64,000 nucleotides of DNA from Rotaria socialis (GCA_905331475.1 CAJNYU010000533.1:1-64000), one strand, 5' to 3'. Shown: positions 23,237-35,134, counted from the stretch's first letter. Notes: a model not told the origin generated them from the letters alone. Translations and numbers: made by a program.

Positions 23237-23639
23237 ATGAAAGCGTTCTTATTTTTGATTACGATTAATTTATGAAACTTTTCTTGTCTTTTCATTACAA
23301 TAAATATGTTGAACTTATTATTTTTGTTTACTTTTATTATGGGAAACTTATATTTTTTTAATCAAATGTAATCCATTCAAATGATATAAATAAATATAGT
23401 TCAAATTCAATGAGGTGTATGAACGAATAAAAAAATCAAAAGAGAAGATACCTCTTAACAAGCGTATGACTCAACATGGGAAAATATTTTGACTATTCTG
23501 ATTTGATTTAGGAAATCTCTTTAATATATTTGACCTGATTTGATAAAAATTTCTAATTCTCGAACTTTTACTTGGCTTGGAAGACTTTTTAAGTAAATTT
23601 AATTTTACTAGACTTGACATGTCAAGCTCTGGGCATACT

Positions 23640-24181
23640 GTTTCTTTAAAATAATTATATCAAGCGGCACCTCAATGGTTCATAACATATTAAAACCAAT
23701 TACTAATGAAATTGAGAGGATGATAATGAATTCACAAGCACACAGACCGTTTGAGATCATAGTTATAACGAGCTACGCAATCAAATGAGAATGTTTGCTT
23801 TACAGGGGAGGAAATAGACTAAAATCTATGAAAGAACTACATGTATCGTTTCTGCCAAAAGACAATTGGATATCATTATAAGCATTGAGATATGAAAGTC
23901 GTACGTATTTTAGCAAACACAATCCTGACAATGAACATGCTTATTCGTATTAAGAAAATGTTTCAACCTTTGTGCATGTCAGTAGACACAAAACCTCAAA
24001 AAATATCTTCATTTTTTGCAAGTTTTTTTGCACATACCTGTATATGTACAAAGTCATGATATGATTTAATTCTTTCGGACGTATTTCTTATTGGGTGTCA
24101 ACAAAGATTTTTTGAAAATCTGCTAAAAAAATTGTGATAAGAAAATGATCTTATAATTGTAGAAAACGAAAAAGCAATCAT
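23640..24181. other. Noncoding stretch
   Basis: AT-rich spacer between the hAT element and the 3' end of the minus-strand membrane-protein gene. No feature is supported. Confidence 0.5.
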
Positions 24182-27100
24182 TTATATAATTCTTAATAAA
24201 TTGTCATCAATATAAGAGTCGATGTTCGTGCCTACACTGTCTTTTCGAGTGAATGTCATTGTATAATCAATACTCCGTGTACCACTTGGCAGTAGATATG
24301 CATTGATATAACGACACAATCATGGATTTGATGTCTTGCAAGCCAGTTCTCCTGTAGAGACTTTGTTCACTATAGCCGACGAGGATGATCGAAATGTCAC
24401 ACTAACTTTGACTTGATAATGGCGCATAAAAAAACGGTCCCACGTTTGATAATAAAAACGCAGTTCAGCTCGGAAAATTTGTGAGTCAAGTTGACTTTCT
24501 GTGAAACCTTGAACACCACCTAGAAGTTTGACATTCTGAATTAATCCTGATGAGCCACTATTTAAGCCATTTCCACCAGCAAAGCAATACAACCCACTAT
24601 GAGGATTATATCCAGCATTGAATGCTCCATTCGAATCAACAATAACAGGCAAAGCAGTAGTTTGTTTCCAACCAACAATAGATCCTTCTTCAGCGCCAGG
24701 ATTTAGTAGTAAATTTGTGGCAATCCTTTTAGTGGTTGTCGCTTTAAAATAATTGAAAGTATACTATAGATTAAAAGTTTATATTTCAGAATGATTGAGC
24801 AAAATTTATTTGACGAATCAATAATGTTTCTAATCATTCAAACAAATTCTGCGAAACACAATATTCTTAACTAGCTATTGAACAACCCCTTATCAACATT
24901 TTTGAATATAATACTGGACAGATCATTCATTTCTTATGCGCTTAAATGACAAACAGATTTTTATTTGTGCCGGACCAGAGCATGTTAATCGAAAATCAAT
25001 CTATTGTCGGGGATTTTGATACCTGAGTGAGATCGATATTTTGAGAATATATTTGAATAAAAAGCGATGACATAGTTAGACATATGTCCTCAATAGTTCA
25101 ATAGAGTCATCCTCAATAGTTCAATCGAGTCATGTGGTCCTATTGCTAGAATCAGCTTGCATTCTATGGTCAAAATTAATAGTTAATTGATGGAGATCAA
25201 CTATTGTCATTGAGGAAAAAGTAAAAAAAATCGTGTTCAACGAAGAATATAATCAATTTCAATATAAGCCTATTAAATGTTTTAAATAGCATAGTTAATT
25301 GAATATAGACATGAGCAACAAGATTAAAAAGCATTGCGATGTAGGGATGAACCGATTGCTACACTATGCTTTTAAAAATGGCATTCTTTCGCCATAAAGA
25401 CTTGCGCTATATACGGATTTTTTACATTGGTTTTGACCAGTTTTTCATACTCTATCCGAATCAGCCGTCAAAAGCCTTCTAATGTAAAATAAACCTTTTG
25501 GAGTCGGTGTGGAATTGGTCAAAAAGTGAAAATATAAAGATTTTTTCGACCGATTCCAACTGAATTACAGATTTTATTTTTCGCTTGAGAATATTCTTGG
25601 TGATAGATTTGAAGAGAGCGTTCAAAACTGAGCAGAAATAATATGAAAACTATCAGAATCTCATAACTCGAAGTTTTTTCAGTATTTAAAACGTTTCTAA
25701 GAAATTCTAGGAATCGGTTGGAATTGGTTTTTCTTTCGTTGCAAAAATATTTGCTCAGCATCCACACTTGACATACTCTGATAGATTTTCCATATTATTT
25801 CTGTTCAGTTTTGAACGCTCTCTTCAAATCTATCACCAAGAATATTCTCAAGCGAAAAATAAAATCTGTAATTCAGTTGGAATCGGTCGAAAAAATCTTT
25901 ATATTTTCACTTTTTGACCAATTCCACACCGACTCCAAAAGGTTTATTTTACATTAGAAGGCTTTTGACGGCTGATTCGGATAGAGTATGAAAAACTGGT
26001 CAAAACCAATGTAAAAAATCCGTATATAGCGCAAGTCTTTATGGCAAAAGAATGCCATTTTTAAAAGCATAGTGTAGCAATCGGTGCATCCCTATTGCGA
26101 TGTAAACGTACATCTCAAAATAACTCAAGTCAACTGATATTCTCCTTTTTTTATTTCAACACCTACTTTGCAACTTGTATCAACTATAAAGAATATTTAG
26201 ATCTATATATTATCATTTAAATTTTCATTAATTTAACCTTAAGAATCGACTTGCGCTATTTAGAACATATTAGCTGGTGGGGAATTTAGAAAAGTATGAT
26301 ATTTTTTCAGCGAAGCGCACACTTTAGCATTTAACCATGGAGCGAAGCAATAGTCAAATATAGGGGTGGTACTTTAACTTTCCTTTAACCGTAAAGTTTA
26401 AAGTTTAAAGTTGTTTAAAGTCACCTTTAGACGATTCTTTTTAATACGTTTTACCTTACTGACGTATTTAGTCATGCTTACAAGACACTCTGCAACAGAT
26501 AAAACGCCAACAGGAAGCATTTAAGCGTAACTTTAAACTGTGCACTTTACGGTCAATTTAAAGTTAAAGTGCCACCCCTAGTCAAATACAGTTTATATAA
26601 AACAATTGCTAAAAATTTAGCTAATAAATTTAAACCATTTATTTTAAGAAGTAAAAATGCCTAGAAGAATTAGCTAAAATAATGTTAGTCACAAAATTTC
26701 ATCATTTCTCAGAATAAAACGGCTTAAATTAAGATAAAATCAAGAAAATTTTAAATCAGCCAGATATTTCTGCATCTTAAATTATGTATTTTTCACCAGA
26801 GTATAACGATAAGAGTGTTTTTTTTTAAGGGTTTCGATCCGAGAAATTTTCAAAGACTGTAAAAAAATGGAAGGCTTTGATTAACTACATAAGCTCGGAA
26901 CTCAACTTACATGTGAGGGCAGACTTTCTGTTCACCCGCATCGACACCCCAAATGTGAAAATTACTTTTTTGTTCAATAGACATGAACGACGAAGAACCT
27001 TTGCTCTATTTGAATCTCACCTGCTGCTCCTGCTGACGTAATGGTGACTGTCACAGCAATGTTCTTTGTTGCCGTTACATCTGTTGAAGTGACGTCTGGG

Positions 27101-27351
27101 ATTGCTTCTGTGCCTGGCGTAGCAGCGTTTGTTATTGCTTCTGTGCCTGGTGTAGCAGCGTTTGTAGTCATAGACGCAATATCTGTCATGGATGGTAGAG
27201 TTGACGACTTGACAGCCATGAATATAGTTGTGAATTTTGTTGGTGATCGAGTTAAAAGAACAGCTGTAACAGTTACGGCGGTTGCAACCACCACGATCAG
27301 AATTAGAGCCAGAAGACTTTTGACGAGAGGAGTTATTTTTCTACATTGCAT
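24182..27351 (-). CDS. Type II membrane protein with Thr-rich stalk and ectodomain; in-frame TGA
   Basis: Exon 1 (27351-27021) starts MQCRKITPLVKSL, has a membrane segment (LLALILIVVVATAVTVTAVL, residues about 12-31) and a Ser/Thr/Ala-rich stalk with two tandem ATPGTEAI copies. It ends at a GTGAGA donor with one base over. Exon 2 (24741-24182) follows a TTTTAAAG acceptor and restores the frame: Thr-rich, then NLLLNPGAEEGSIVGW, the start of an extracellular beta-sandwich-like domain. The 2279-nt intron contains two hAT MITEs. The frame meets TGA at 24320-24322, then stays open for 45 codons of good sequence (NAYLLPSGTRSIDYTMTF) to TAA at 24182. It may be a recent nonsense allele, readthrough or a base error. 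An extra upstream exon from ATG 27512 is possible, but its phase does not join cleanly. Confidence 0.65.
25342..26094. mobile_element. hAT foldback MITE (753 bp) with long arms
   Basis: Ends TAGGGATGAACCGATTGCTA and, inverted, TAGGGATGCACCGATTGCTA are flanked by identical 8-mers TTGCGATG (25334-25341 and 26095-26102). The inverted arms are each about 320 bp and nearly identical, with a loop of about 110 bp. It lies in the intron of the flanking minus-strand membrane-protein gene. ORFs here are by-products. Confidence 0.95.
26361..26580. mobile_element. 220-bp hAT MITE
   Basis: Ends TAGGGGTGGTACTTTAACTT and, inverted, TAGGGGTGGCACTTTAACTT are flanked by identical 8-mers GTCAAATA (26353-26360 and 26581-26588). 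The interior is rich in TTTAAAGT motifs. It is the second insertion in the same intron. Confidence 0.95.
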
Positions 27352-28130
27352 ATTATCTATGAGAATAGTATTTTTGATCTAATTAATACGAACTTTCCGC
27401 TGTTTACTGTCACTGCGTTAGAGTCATCGGTATCGAAACTTTCTCGTTTGAGTATTGGATTTGACATCGTCCTATCATTGAAACCCAATAGATCAGCCGA
27501 TGTATCAGTCATAGATATTAAATAATTAAGTATTGAATAAATAAATAAACACCAAGTGTAGAGAATGCTGATGCGATAAAAACGGAAAACAGGAGAATGT
27601 TATACAAATTTGTAAAGAATCACAATTCTGTACCAAGGTTTATGAAACAAAAGGGTTTAGAAATGTGTAGACCTCTCTAAACAAAAGTAATAAGGACTCA
27701 TTTAATGATAATAAACGAGCAGTGTGAATATTTACTATTCTTTATTTTTTCGATAGTCTCATGCATGACTGTTACAAAAATATTGCTATCTTTCGTAACT
27801 GACGCATCGATTAACATCGTGAGATAGTGTTATCCTATTTTTTAGAAAAAGAGTTGAAAGCTTCTTCTTTCAGATTTTTTTTCTCTCTAACACTATCATA
27901 AACACAACGAGAAAATGAATTTGTTCAGTTGTGTGTCGCATACAAAAGGAAAAATTACACTTACTGCTTGTAAACATATTTTTCTCTCTCGGTTCTCAGT
28001 TCATATCTTCTTCATCTTTATCATTCAAGTGCATTTTTTTACTGCGTATCAAACAAGGAGTCATGAGTTAGAGTTCCTTAATTAACCATCTTTACCGAAT
28101 GTATAGGTGTTGCAAACTAATTTTGATTTT
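27352..28130. other. Region upstream of the membrane-protein gene
   Basis: On the minus strand an ATG at 27512 opens a 35-residue hydrophilic stretch with Asp- and Ser-rich sequence that could be a cytosolic first exon of the gene downstream. No clean phase-matched splice was found. The rest is noncoding. Confidence 0.35.
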
Positions 28131-31100
28131 CTTCAACTATTTCATACATTGAAAACAAAAAAGGTGCCAAACGAAACCTTCGAGGTTTCGTGGAGCTGTA
28201 CGATACTATTTAAGTATCCGTGGAATTATAGGAAATCTGTACAAGGTTCAGAAAAATCCAAGGTTTTGTTATATACTTTTAAAAGTTTTGAAATTTAAAA
28301 AGGTTTCGTTGGGAACTATTACAAATTTGTGATTTACAATAGGTTTTTGTCATAAACCCTTTTGAGTTTTGCATTCCAACAGGTTTGTTAAAATACATCG
28401 CGAAGAGAACGTATTCATTGCATATCGTAAAAAACAAAGCGATCTCTCTTGACATCGCGTATAGCAGCACAGCTACATGACTAATCAAGCCGACTAATCC
28501 GACGACGAATTCTATCGAACTCGATAACATCCTACTAATCGAGGAAATTCAATTGGACTCTGGGTTTCGTAATTATTGATGGATCCAACGCGATAATTTT
28601 AAAAAATTATCAAGATTCTCTTTAGCACAAAAAAGCTTTTTAGAAGTTGACTATAGTAGACTTTTTGACGTATTGGATCCCAGAGTAGGATACGATCGGA
28701 TATGTATAGGATTCCGATCCGAGTTAACCCGTTTTCAGATCCGATTGGATCCAGTTGTAGAAATGAACGACCTGGGTAATCACACAATCAACTGGAGCTT
28801 TCACAATTTCATCCAATCTGTTTTCATTAAATATCATCGACAGATTTCTGAACTCATCCCTGAAAAACTTTTTATTGCATTCATCGCTAACTGTTTTCTG
28901 TCACCAGATTTCCAGCGGTTATGATAAAGAACGTGCAACATATTTTTTGGCTACCATTTATCGGAATATGATTACAACGGTGCTATATTTTTTGTTAAGA
29001 GTATTCTTTTGTTTTTCATTGAACTAATTAATTTAGATTAGATCTTCGATCCAGTAGTTACTATATTTCAATTATTTTCACAAAAACAATTGCTGCATCT
29101 ATAACAACAACTATTTGATGTGCGTATCTTATTGCTTTTTTTCTTTAGATCTCATTCATTTCTTTATTTAGCGTTGATTCAAGTTTTGAAATTTGGCTAT
29201 ATCATATACACGTACACTAATAAAAAAGCGCCGAATGATAAACGTTTAAAGCGCTTATGAAAATGCAACGTATGATATATCCTTTTCTACCGTTTATGCG
29301 ATAAACCCTTTTATCTACTCATCAAAAGACGAATTAAAAAGGTTTACCCAGTGAATATACCGCGTGCGGCAAGGTTTATCATAGCGTTTATACGACTGAA
29401 CAGCTTAAAAAGGAGTGTATGATACGTTTCATTTTCATAAGTCCTATCGAAGGTGTTAGGGAGTGCTCTAACAAGTTATTTATTCTTATACATTCTTGTT
29501 TCGTCTTTATACGTTATGTATTTCTTATATGTACAATCCAACTCAAGATGCACATACGTCAACCGCTCTCTTTCATTCTTTCTTTCCTCTCTCTGCATAT
29601 CTCTCTGTTGTGTTTTCTTCCCCCCCTCCCGTGCGTGACGACGTAAATAATGGCATCGTTTCTTCGACTGGAATTTAAGTGCATTTCTAGAATGATGCAC
29701 CATCATCTTTATATACAAAATAGTCTAGTTGAAGAAGCAAATGCCTTTTCTTCCTTTGTTTCTTTTCTCTCTCTCCTTCTCTTGTGTGTGTGTGTGGGTT
29801 GTATAGTATAAATAGGAAAAAAAATAATAAAGGAAAGATTAAGATTCAGATTAGGAATCGAAAATAGGAAATTTGTTGTTGATTGGTTAAATAGAAATAG
29901 AAATTTCTATTGTGTGAATTGATTTAAGTTACAGCGGGGCCTCTGTAACACTTTCTATCTCAGTTTTTTCAATATCTTCATATTAAACACAAAAATGCAT
30001 GTTTATCTTTCCTCATTTTTGCTGCCATTATTATCTACACTGCTATATTGTAAAAATCAACCACATGGCTGATGTAAAAATATCGATGATCGAATAAGAC
30101 TCCTTACCAGCCGATGTCAAAATGCTTATTTTTTAATGTGAGTCTACAAGATATATTATTTTGTATATATAGGCGTTACATACTTCTTATTTTTTCCAAC
30201 ATAAAATGCTTATCTGAGTCAATGAAGTGTGACTCTAATTTCACTGCTTCTTAATTTCGCATATCAAAACATTGCTTCATGTACACCGCCAGTTCGCCAA
30301 ATAAGTGATTCATATTTTTCTTTCAATTGTGACCAGTGCAAAAAGTCGATGGGTATCTTACCAGTTCTTTTCATCAAGTTAGCGCGTGGGTGACTGTATA
30401 AAATAACATTAACCAGACACAGACCCTCACACCAACACCCTAAGAAACCACTTTTGACGCAAAAGTAAAATAATCAACCCTTGTGCGTAGAGTAATAAAC
30501 TTTTCCGATCAAACAGTAGAACAATCGATCTCTCTACGTAGAATGATAAACCCTTTCGATGAAAGAGCGGAAATATCAACTCCTGTACGATGAACGCTGA
30601 ATTTCTTTCAACAAAAGAGAAGTAGAATAAACTATCAACTGACGATAAAACTATCCCTTGAGATGCTAAGGTAGATAAGCCGATATTTGTCAGTAGAATA
30701 AAAGAACCTGTCAATGAAGAGGCATAGAATCGAGCATTCACGTACAGTACTAAACCCTTTTTATTAAGATGTAGATAAATCAACTGTTGAACGTGGAATA
30801 CTAAACCCTTAGCAGGAAATGGTGGTAAAATCTACCATTAGGCGTAGAATAATGAACTATTTCTGAGAAGGATAGCTTACTCTACGCAGAAAGGTAGAGT
30901 GATGTACCCTTTTAACGAAAAAGTAAAATAGTAAACCCGATAACGAAGAATAAAATACCCCTACCTTGAAACTGAACAACAATCTACTATCATCCGTCGA
31001 CGGATATAATTACTCTTATCTTAAAATCGTAGAATAATGAATCCTTATGTGCCCATCGTATACCCCTTGAGTTTTCATAAACCCTTCGACTAATAAACGC

Positions 31101-31160
31101 TAAAAGGGTTCATCACATCGTAATAAATCCTTCAAGGGTTTAATGGAGACTTTTTTAAGT
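28131..31160. repeat. Degenerate interspersed repeats with AAACCCTT core
   Basis: Short phrases such as ATAAACCCTTTT and their complements (AAAAGGTTT, AAGGGTTTA) recur many times, loosely in 28140-28400 and 29200-29420. They are densest in 30440-31160, where they alternate with GTAGAATAAT at a spacing of about 26 bp (double unit about 53 bp). Copies are strongly diverged, as in an old satellite. No genes are supported. The ORFs at 30427-30783 follow the repeat. Confidence 0.55.
29555..29830. other. Pyrimidine-rich tracts, TG repeat and TATA-like box without a gene
   Basis: CT-rich runs (29560-29640 and 29755-29785) are followed by a short TG repeat and GTATAGTATAAATAGG near 29802-29817. Overlapping ORFs on both strands are composition-driven. 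I see no exon downstream on the plus strand. Confidence 0.4.
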
Positions 31161-31195
31161 GCAGAGGTAAATCATTACCCGGATTTTTTATCAGT

Positions 31196-31769
31196 GTAGA
31201 AATGGTGCTTAAACATTAAGCACAGTTTGAAAAAGTATTAAGGTTTTAAAGATGTACACTTTAAAACTGTAACTTTAATTAAAGTGGACAAAATGTTTAT
31301 ATCTTAACAGAATAGTGTATCATAATCGTCGATCTACTGAAAAAGGAGCGATGACACATAACTTTAAACACTTTAACTTTAATTTTTACACAGTGAAAGT
31401 GGACGATATTAAAGAAAGCGACAATAAAAACACAAACAAATTTGTCAACTAAAATGATAGCATCACCGGTGTTTTGGCGAAAAAGCGAATGCATAAACTT
31501 CTCCGAATTTTTATTGCTGATTTCTTTAATTTAGTCAACTTAAACTGCTTCAAAAGTAAAACTAAAGTTAAACTGTTATAAAGCTGTGAGCTATAGCTCG
31601 TAATAAGTAGATAGAAAATGATGATACACTATTCTGTTAAGAAACAAAAAATTTAGTCCACTTTAATTAAAGATAAAGTTTTACAGTGCCCTAATTTAAC
31701 AGTAACATTTAAACTTAGAAATACTACTAAAACTTTAATTTCTAGAACAAAGTTAAAGTCCCCGCCCTA
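31196..31769. mobile_element. Degraded hAT MITE with internal inverted repeat
   Basis: The right end, inverted, reads TAGGGCGGGGACTTTAACTT, close to the terminus of the 26361-26580 element. The left end (TAGAAATGGTGCTTAAAC) is weaker. Inside, 31266-31325 and 31620-31682 are inverted copies (ACTTTAATTAAAGTGGAC and CACTATTCTGTTAAGA). No clear target duplication remains. Confidence 0.5.
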
Positions 31770-32700
31770 TGCTGCACACAATCAATAACACCATCTTCCA
31801 TCACAATCCTTTCCTCGCCTACCGACAAGCGAAACCACTCTCACTAACATACATTACTCAAAACGCAAATTTAGCAACACTAATCTTCCAAAACTACCAC
31901 CTTCATCTACTTCCAGATGTGCCAAACCTCATCAAAGCAATTTTGATTCTCACCAATTCCGTGAACAACCCAGAACCTGCTACACAAAACAACGCAATGC
32001 GATGAAATCATTCATGATTGCCACAATTCACCGAATACATAACACACAAAGCACAACGCACCGAGTAGTTTTCCGTATTGACTTTCATAGACGCCCAGTT
32101 CTATCGTAGACAAGAGCAAAGCCTATTTGCACCACTTCCCATCCCAATGCACATCAATACTGTCATAAAACACCAATAAAACATAACACCCTATATCAGT
32201 CATTCTGAACAACAAACGTCAATTGTCACTTGCCAAAAAAAATGGCTAAATGAATCCAACAACGAACCGAGCAAACTTAACCAAAGAACTTCTCTCACCC
32301 CCTTACATACATGTTCATTTTACATAAATACTTTACCAAATAACACAGACGTATACCGCACGTCAATTATCGATTCCATATCCATCATTGCGCTCACTAT
32401 TTTCAAAAACAACTAAACCAAATACCATCACCAAACAACACACACTAAATACCTAAACAACGAGTATTCAGAGTCCTCATCATTTTCCGATGACACTACC
32501 AATGACGCTAAAAACAAATAACCTAAACTACCAATCCCTCACCCTAAGAGACTGAAGTCCATGAATATTTGCATTTCATCACTCTCCTGATGATCATTAC
32601 GGTACACTCTGTTATTTTTCCTCAGAGGGAATGATGACAACGACGATGATCATTATGATCATGATGAAAATCCAGGTGCTAGACTTTGAATTATTAGGAC
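31770..32700 (+). other. G-poor, C/A-rich tract, possible dead retroelement coding
   Basis: The plus strand has very little G for about 800 bp, abruptly different from both flanks. Short protein-like segments appear in shifting frames: an ORF at 31769-32005, and a later stretch near 32460-32690 that runs through SESSSFSDDTTNDAKN to DDNDDDHYDHDENPG. The pattern fits decayed coding sequence with strong strand asymmetry, such as an old retroelement, but I cannot name a family. Confidence 0.35.
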
Positions 32701-32893
32701 TAGCACAATGATGTTCCGTCGCAGATAGCGTGCCAGTCTTTAAACAAGATAATAAAAATAAAATAAAAGGAAATTATTGATTGTAGTAACAGTTTTCTTT
32801 GTGAAATGTTCTCGTGTATTGAAGGAAAGAAATACTTTGTGCAAAGAATCAGACGCATCGATAACCCATCGAAGTGTATCGATCTTTTAAATG

Positions 32894-33340
32894 TCAATTT
32901 GGAATACGTTTATTGGAATTTGTGTAAATGAAAATAGTAGAATACTATTGAATATTCATCAGATCACATAGATACCAAATTGGAATACAATTAGCGGAAT
33001 CTTCATGGGTTCCGACAGTTGAGTATTGTCGGATGTTCACAGGAATTCATTGACTGTTTTGTTATAGATTCGAGGACCCGGAATCCCATAGGATTGTCCC
33101 GGCTTAGAAAATACTCTCAAATTCAAGCCGAGTTTGTTATGAGATTCATCGACGTGTTTAAGTAGGAATCCAATTTTGGGATCTACCTTGGTTCCGATAT
33201 TAGAAGATTATCGGAAATTCAGCGGATCCAATAAATACCTAATGAAAATCCAATAAACGGAATCTTTATCGGTTCTGACAGTTGGATATCCTCGGAAGTT
33301 CCTATAGAATTCGTTGTCAGATTAGTCGACCTGAGTCATC
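32894..33340. repeat. Degenerate tandem repeat of about 80-90 bp
   Basis: Copies begin near 32898, 32987, 33178 and 33256. Each has GGAATC(T), a GGTTCCGACAGTTG-like block, a TGTCGG or TCGGAA block and an ATTC end. The copies are diverged and contain small CGACA/TGTCG hairpins. No coding potential. Confidence 0.5.
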
Positions 33341-34592
33341 CACACTCAAGTGATAAGTGTGACGATTTCAGATAGAAGAGATGCCTATGTGGTTGGTATT
33401 ACACTTTATTTAACTCTTCAAATCATAAATCGCTTCGATTACAGATAAAGCACACGCTTAAATACTCAATCATTTGAGAGAACGAAGGAGAATGAGAGAT
33501 AAAGACAAATATCAAGGACAGAAAGATAAAGGCAATAGGTGTGATGAGAATAAATGGCATCATATGGTCAGATATTATGTATAGGTTATACTCGAGCGGG
33601 AGCGGTACACCCCTGGATGGAATTTGGACGCTTTCCGCATATAACGTTGCAATAAGTCATTTTGGATTTTTTTTCTAACTTATATGGTTGCTTTGGGCTT
33701 TGTATTATGAGTGGAACCTTTTTCAAGTTCTAGAGTATGTACGAAACCTTTTTTTAGCTTACGAAACCATTTGTGCTTCCTTAAAGTTGATTTTTCTTTC
33801 AGTGTATCATACTAGTAAAAACAATTTTTCTCAACACATGAAGGAAAAAAAAACTAAATGGTCCTTAGTATGGTGAGAAGGAGGTACGATTAATAGAACG
33901 AAATCAAATATTTTACTCCATCGTTTACGTAGAAAAACGGGATAGGTGTACAAAATCGACCTACACGTAGTGCGCATAATGCAATTCGAAACACGACCAT
34001 CACCAATAGAGTTTTGAATGTAGAGTCGTTTTAACAAATCATCTCTACTCAGATTTTTTTATGCTGAATCTTAAAAAATAAGTCCCAAACGTTAAATGAA
34101 ACGATAAAGCAATAAAATGTTCACATTTTGTAACAGATGTATATTTTTAGAGGGAAACAATACTTTCTTAGTATCTTGCAATTTTTCACCGCATGGAAAC
34201 ATTTGTTAAGGCTAAACAGTAGACTTTCGTGACCGGTAGCTCTAGCTGTATCATATAATGTAAGAACAACGCAAAAAACATTTTTATTGAAATTCAAATT
34301 ATCGACACCTTATTATTTTACTTTAATTATAGCGATATCTTATTTTGTCATCATGAAAGAAGGTGCAAAAATGGAATGTAGGAAATGTTTACCATGGAAT
34401 CAGCATAATTAGTTTCTAAACGCAACTGGGAACGATAGGTTTTTTCAATGAAAGTTAAAGGTTTACGGAGGTGTAGGATAGTGATATATTTATTAGTTTT
34501 TCTCTTAAGTAGTTTAGTTTCTCTTCGTAAGAAAGGTAATTGTCCCACTGTCATTATAAGCACATAGAAATAGTTGATTGTAATTGTGATGG
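33341..34592. other. Noncoding stretch
   Basis: No exon or repeat could be supported. Short ORFs (33688-33876, 33831-34037, 34351-34563) overlap each other on both strands and show no family features. Confidence 0.5.
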
Positions 34593-35040
34593 TTACTCGT
34601 CGATTTTCATAATTCCGTAGCTAATATTGAAGGCACTTGTGTATGGAATCCACACGTTCTCATGATGATAATACACTGTATTATCAGCGACAGCAAAAAT
34701 TTTAGGTCCAGGTCCAAATGTTTCATAATAGTTAGCATCAGGAATATCAGCTCCCTTTCGATAAAATTCTTCTTTCAAATACTCCCATGTTCGATTAACA
34801 CCAAAAACGTGAACCGGTAATCCTGTGCGTATGCTGATAAAGGTAAAGCTGCATGTATTCATCTCGGTCTCCGCCATACTTTTCGTTTCTTTCTTGACCG
34901 AAAATAAATCGTTTAATATTATATTTACTTGTCTTATTTGGATGAAAAAAACGACGATTGAGTAGTGATAATAGTAAGTAAAGCATGGCTTCAATGCCGA
35001 CGAGTAGCAGTTTATGATTGCTGCCGAAACCAAAAAACAA
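34593..35040 (-). CDS. Small single-pass membrane protein, two exons
   Basis: Exon 1 (35040-34880) begins MFFGFGSNHK and has one membrane segment at residues about 9-27 (KLLLVGIEAMLYLLLSLLN). A 46-nt intron (34879-34834, GTATGG to TATCAG) leaves two bases over and the next exon restores the frame. Exon 2 (34833-34593) continues LPVHVFGVNRTWEYLKEEF and ends at TAG-equivalent position 34593. The total is 133 residues. The two frames also overlap as longer unspliced ORFs, but only the spliced join keeps both conserved-looking halves. It starts 94 bp from the divergent WWE-ART gene, so a shared promoter is likely. I do not recognise the family. Confidence 0.6.
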
Positions 35041-35134
35041 TTCATTTTTTCATTTTTTCATATTGTGTTTAAGTGAAATGTGAGGAAACCTGCGATCCAC
35101 TTTGGTTGGAAATTGATTTATCTTTTCCCCGTGG
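35041..35134. promoter_or_regulatory. Short divergent intergenic region, likely bidirectional promoter
   Basis: Only 94 bp separate the two start codons, so both promoters and 5' UTRs must fit here or overlap the genes. No TATA box is evident. The region is T-rich near the minus-strand gene. Confidence 0.45.

Larger units (their letters stand above)
20512..23631 (+). mobile_element. Dead autonomous-type hAT transposon with nested insertions
   Basis: The ends are CAGGGCTGGGCATGCCA (20512) and, on the other strand, CAGAGCTTGACATGTCA (13 of 17 match). The flanking 8-mers AACATACT and GGCATACT match at 6 of 8, fitting an old hAT target duplication. Inside are transposase remnants: a BED-type zinc finger (CVLCD, then HHIKNLH, about 21397-21490), the region ending in LDIWSDRRT (to 21889), a broken stretch, and 22537-22974 with LPCFAHTLQLVFKDGL and NKIRWNSQ. 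Frameshifts and stops (after 21889, and a stop just before the finger) and absence of the C-terminal dimerisation region show it cannot make transposase. Three smaller elements interrupt it. Confidence 0.9.

Noticed and set aside
25519..25767. 82-aa ORF
   Set aside because: Lies within the arms and loop of the hAT foldback element.
27041..27382. Val-rich plus ORF
   Set aside because: Complement of the membrane and Thr-rich stalk exon of the minus-strand gene.
29760..29800. TGTGTGTGTGTGGG as possible internal telomere repeat
   Set aside because: A single short TG run, not a tandem array of a telomeric unit.
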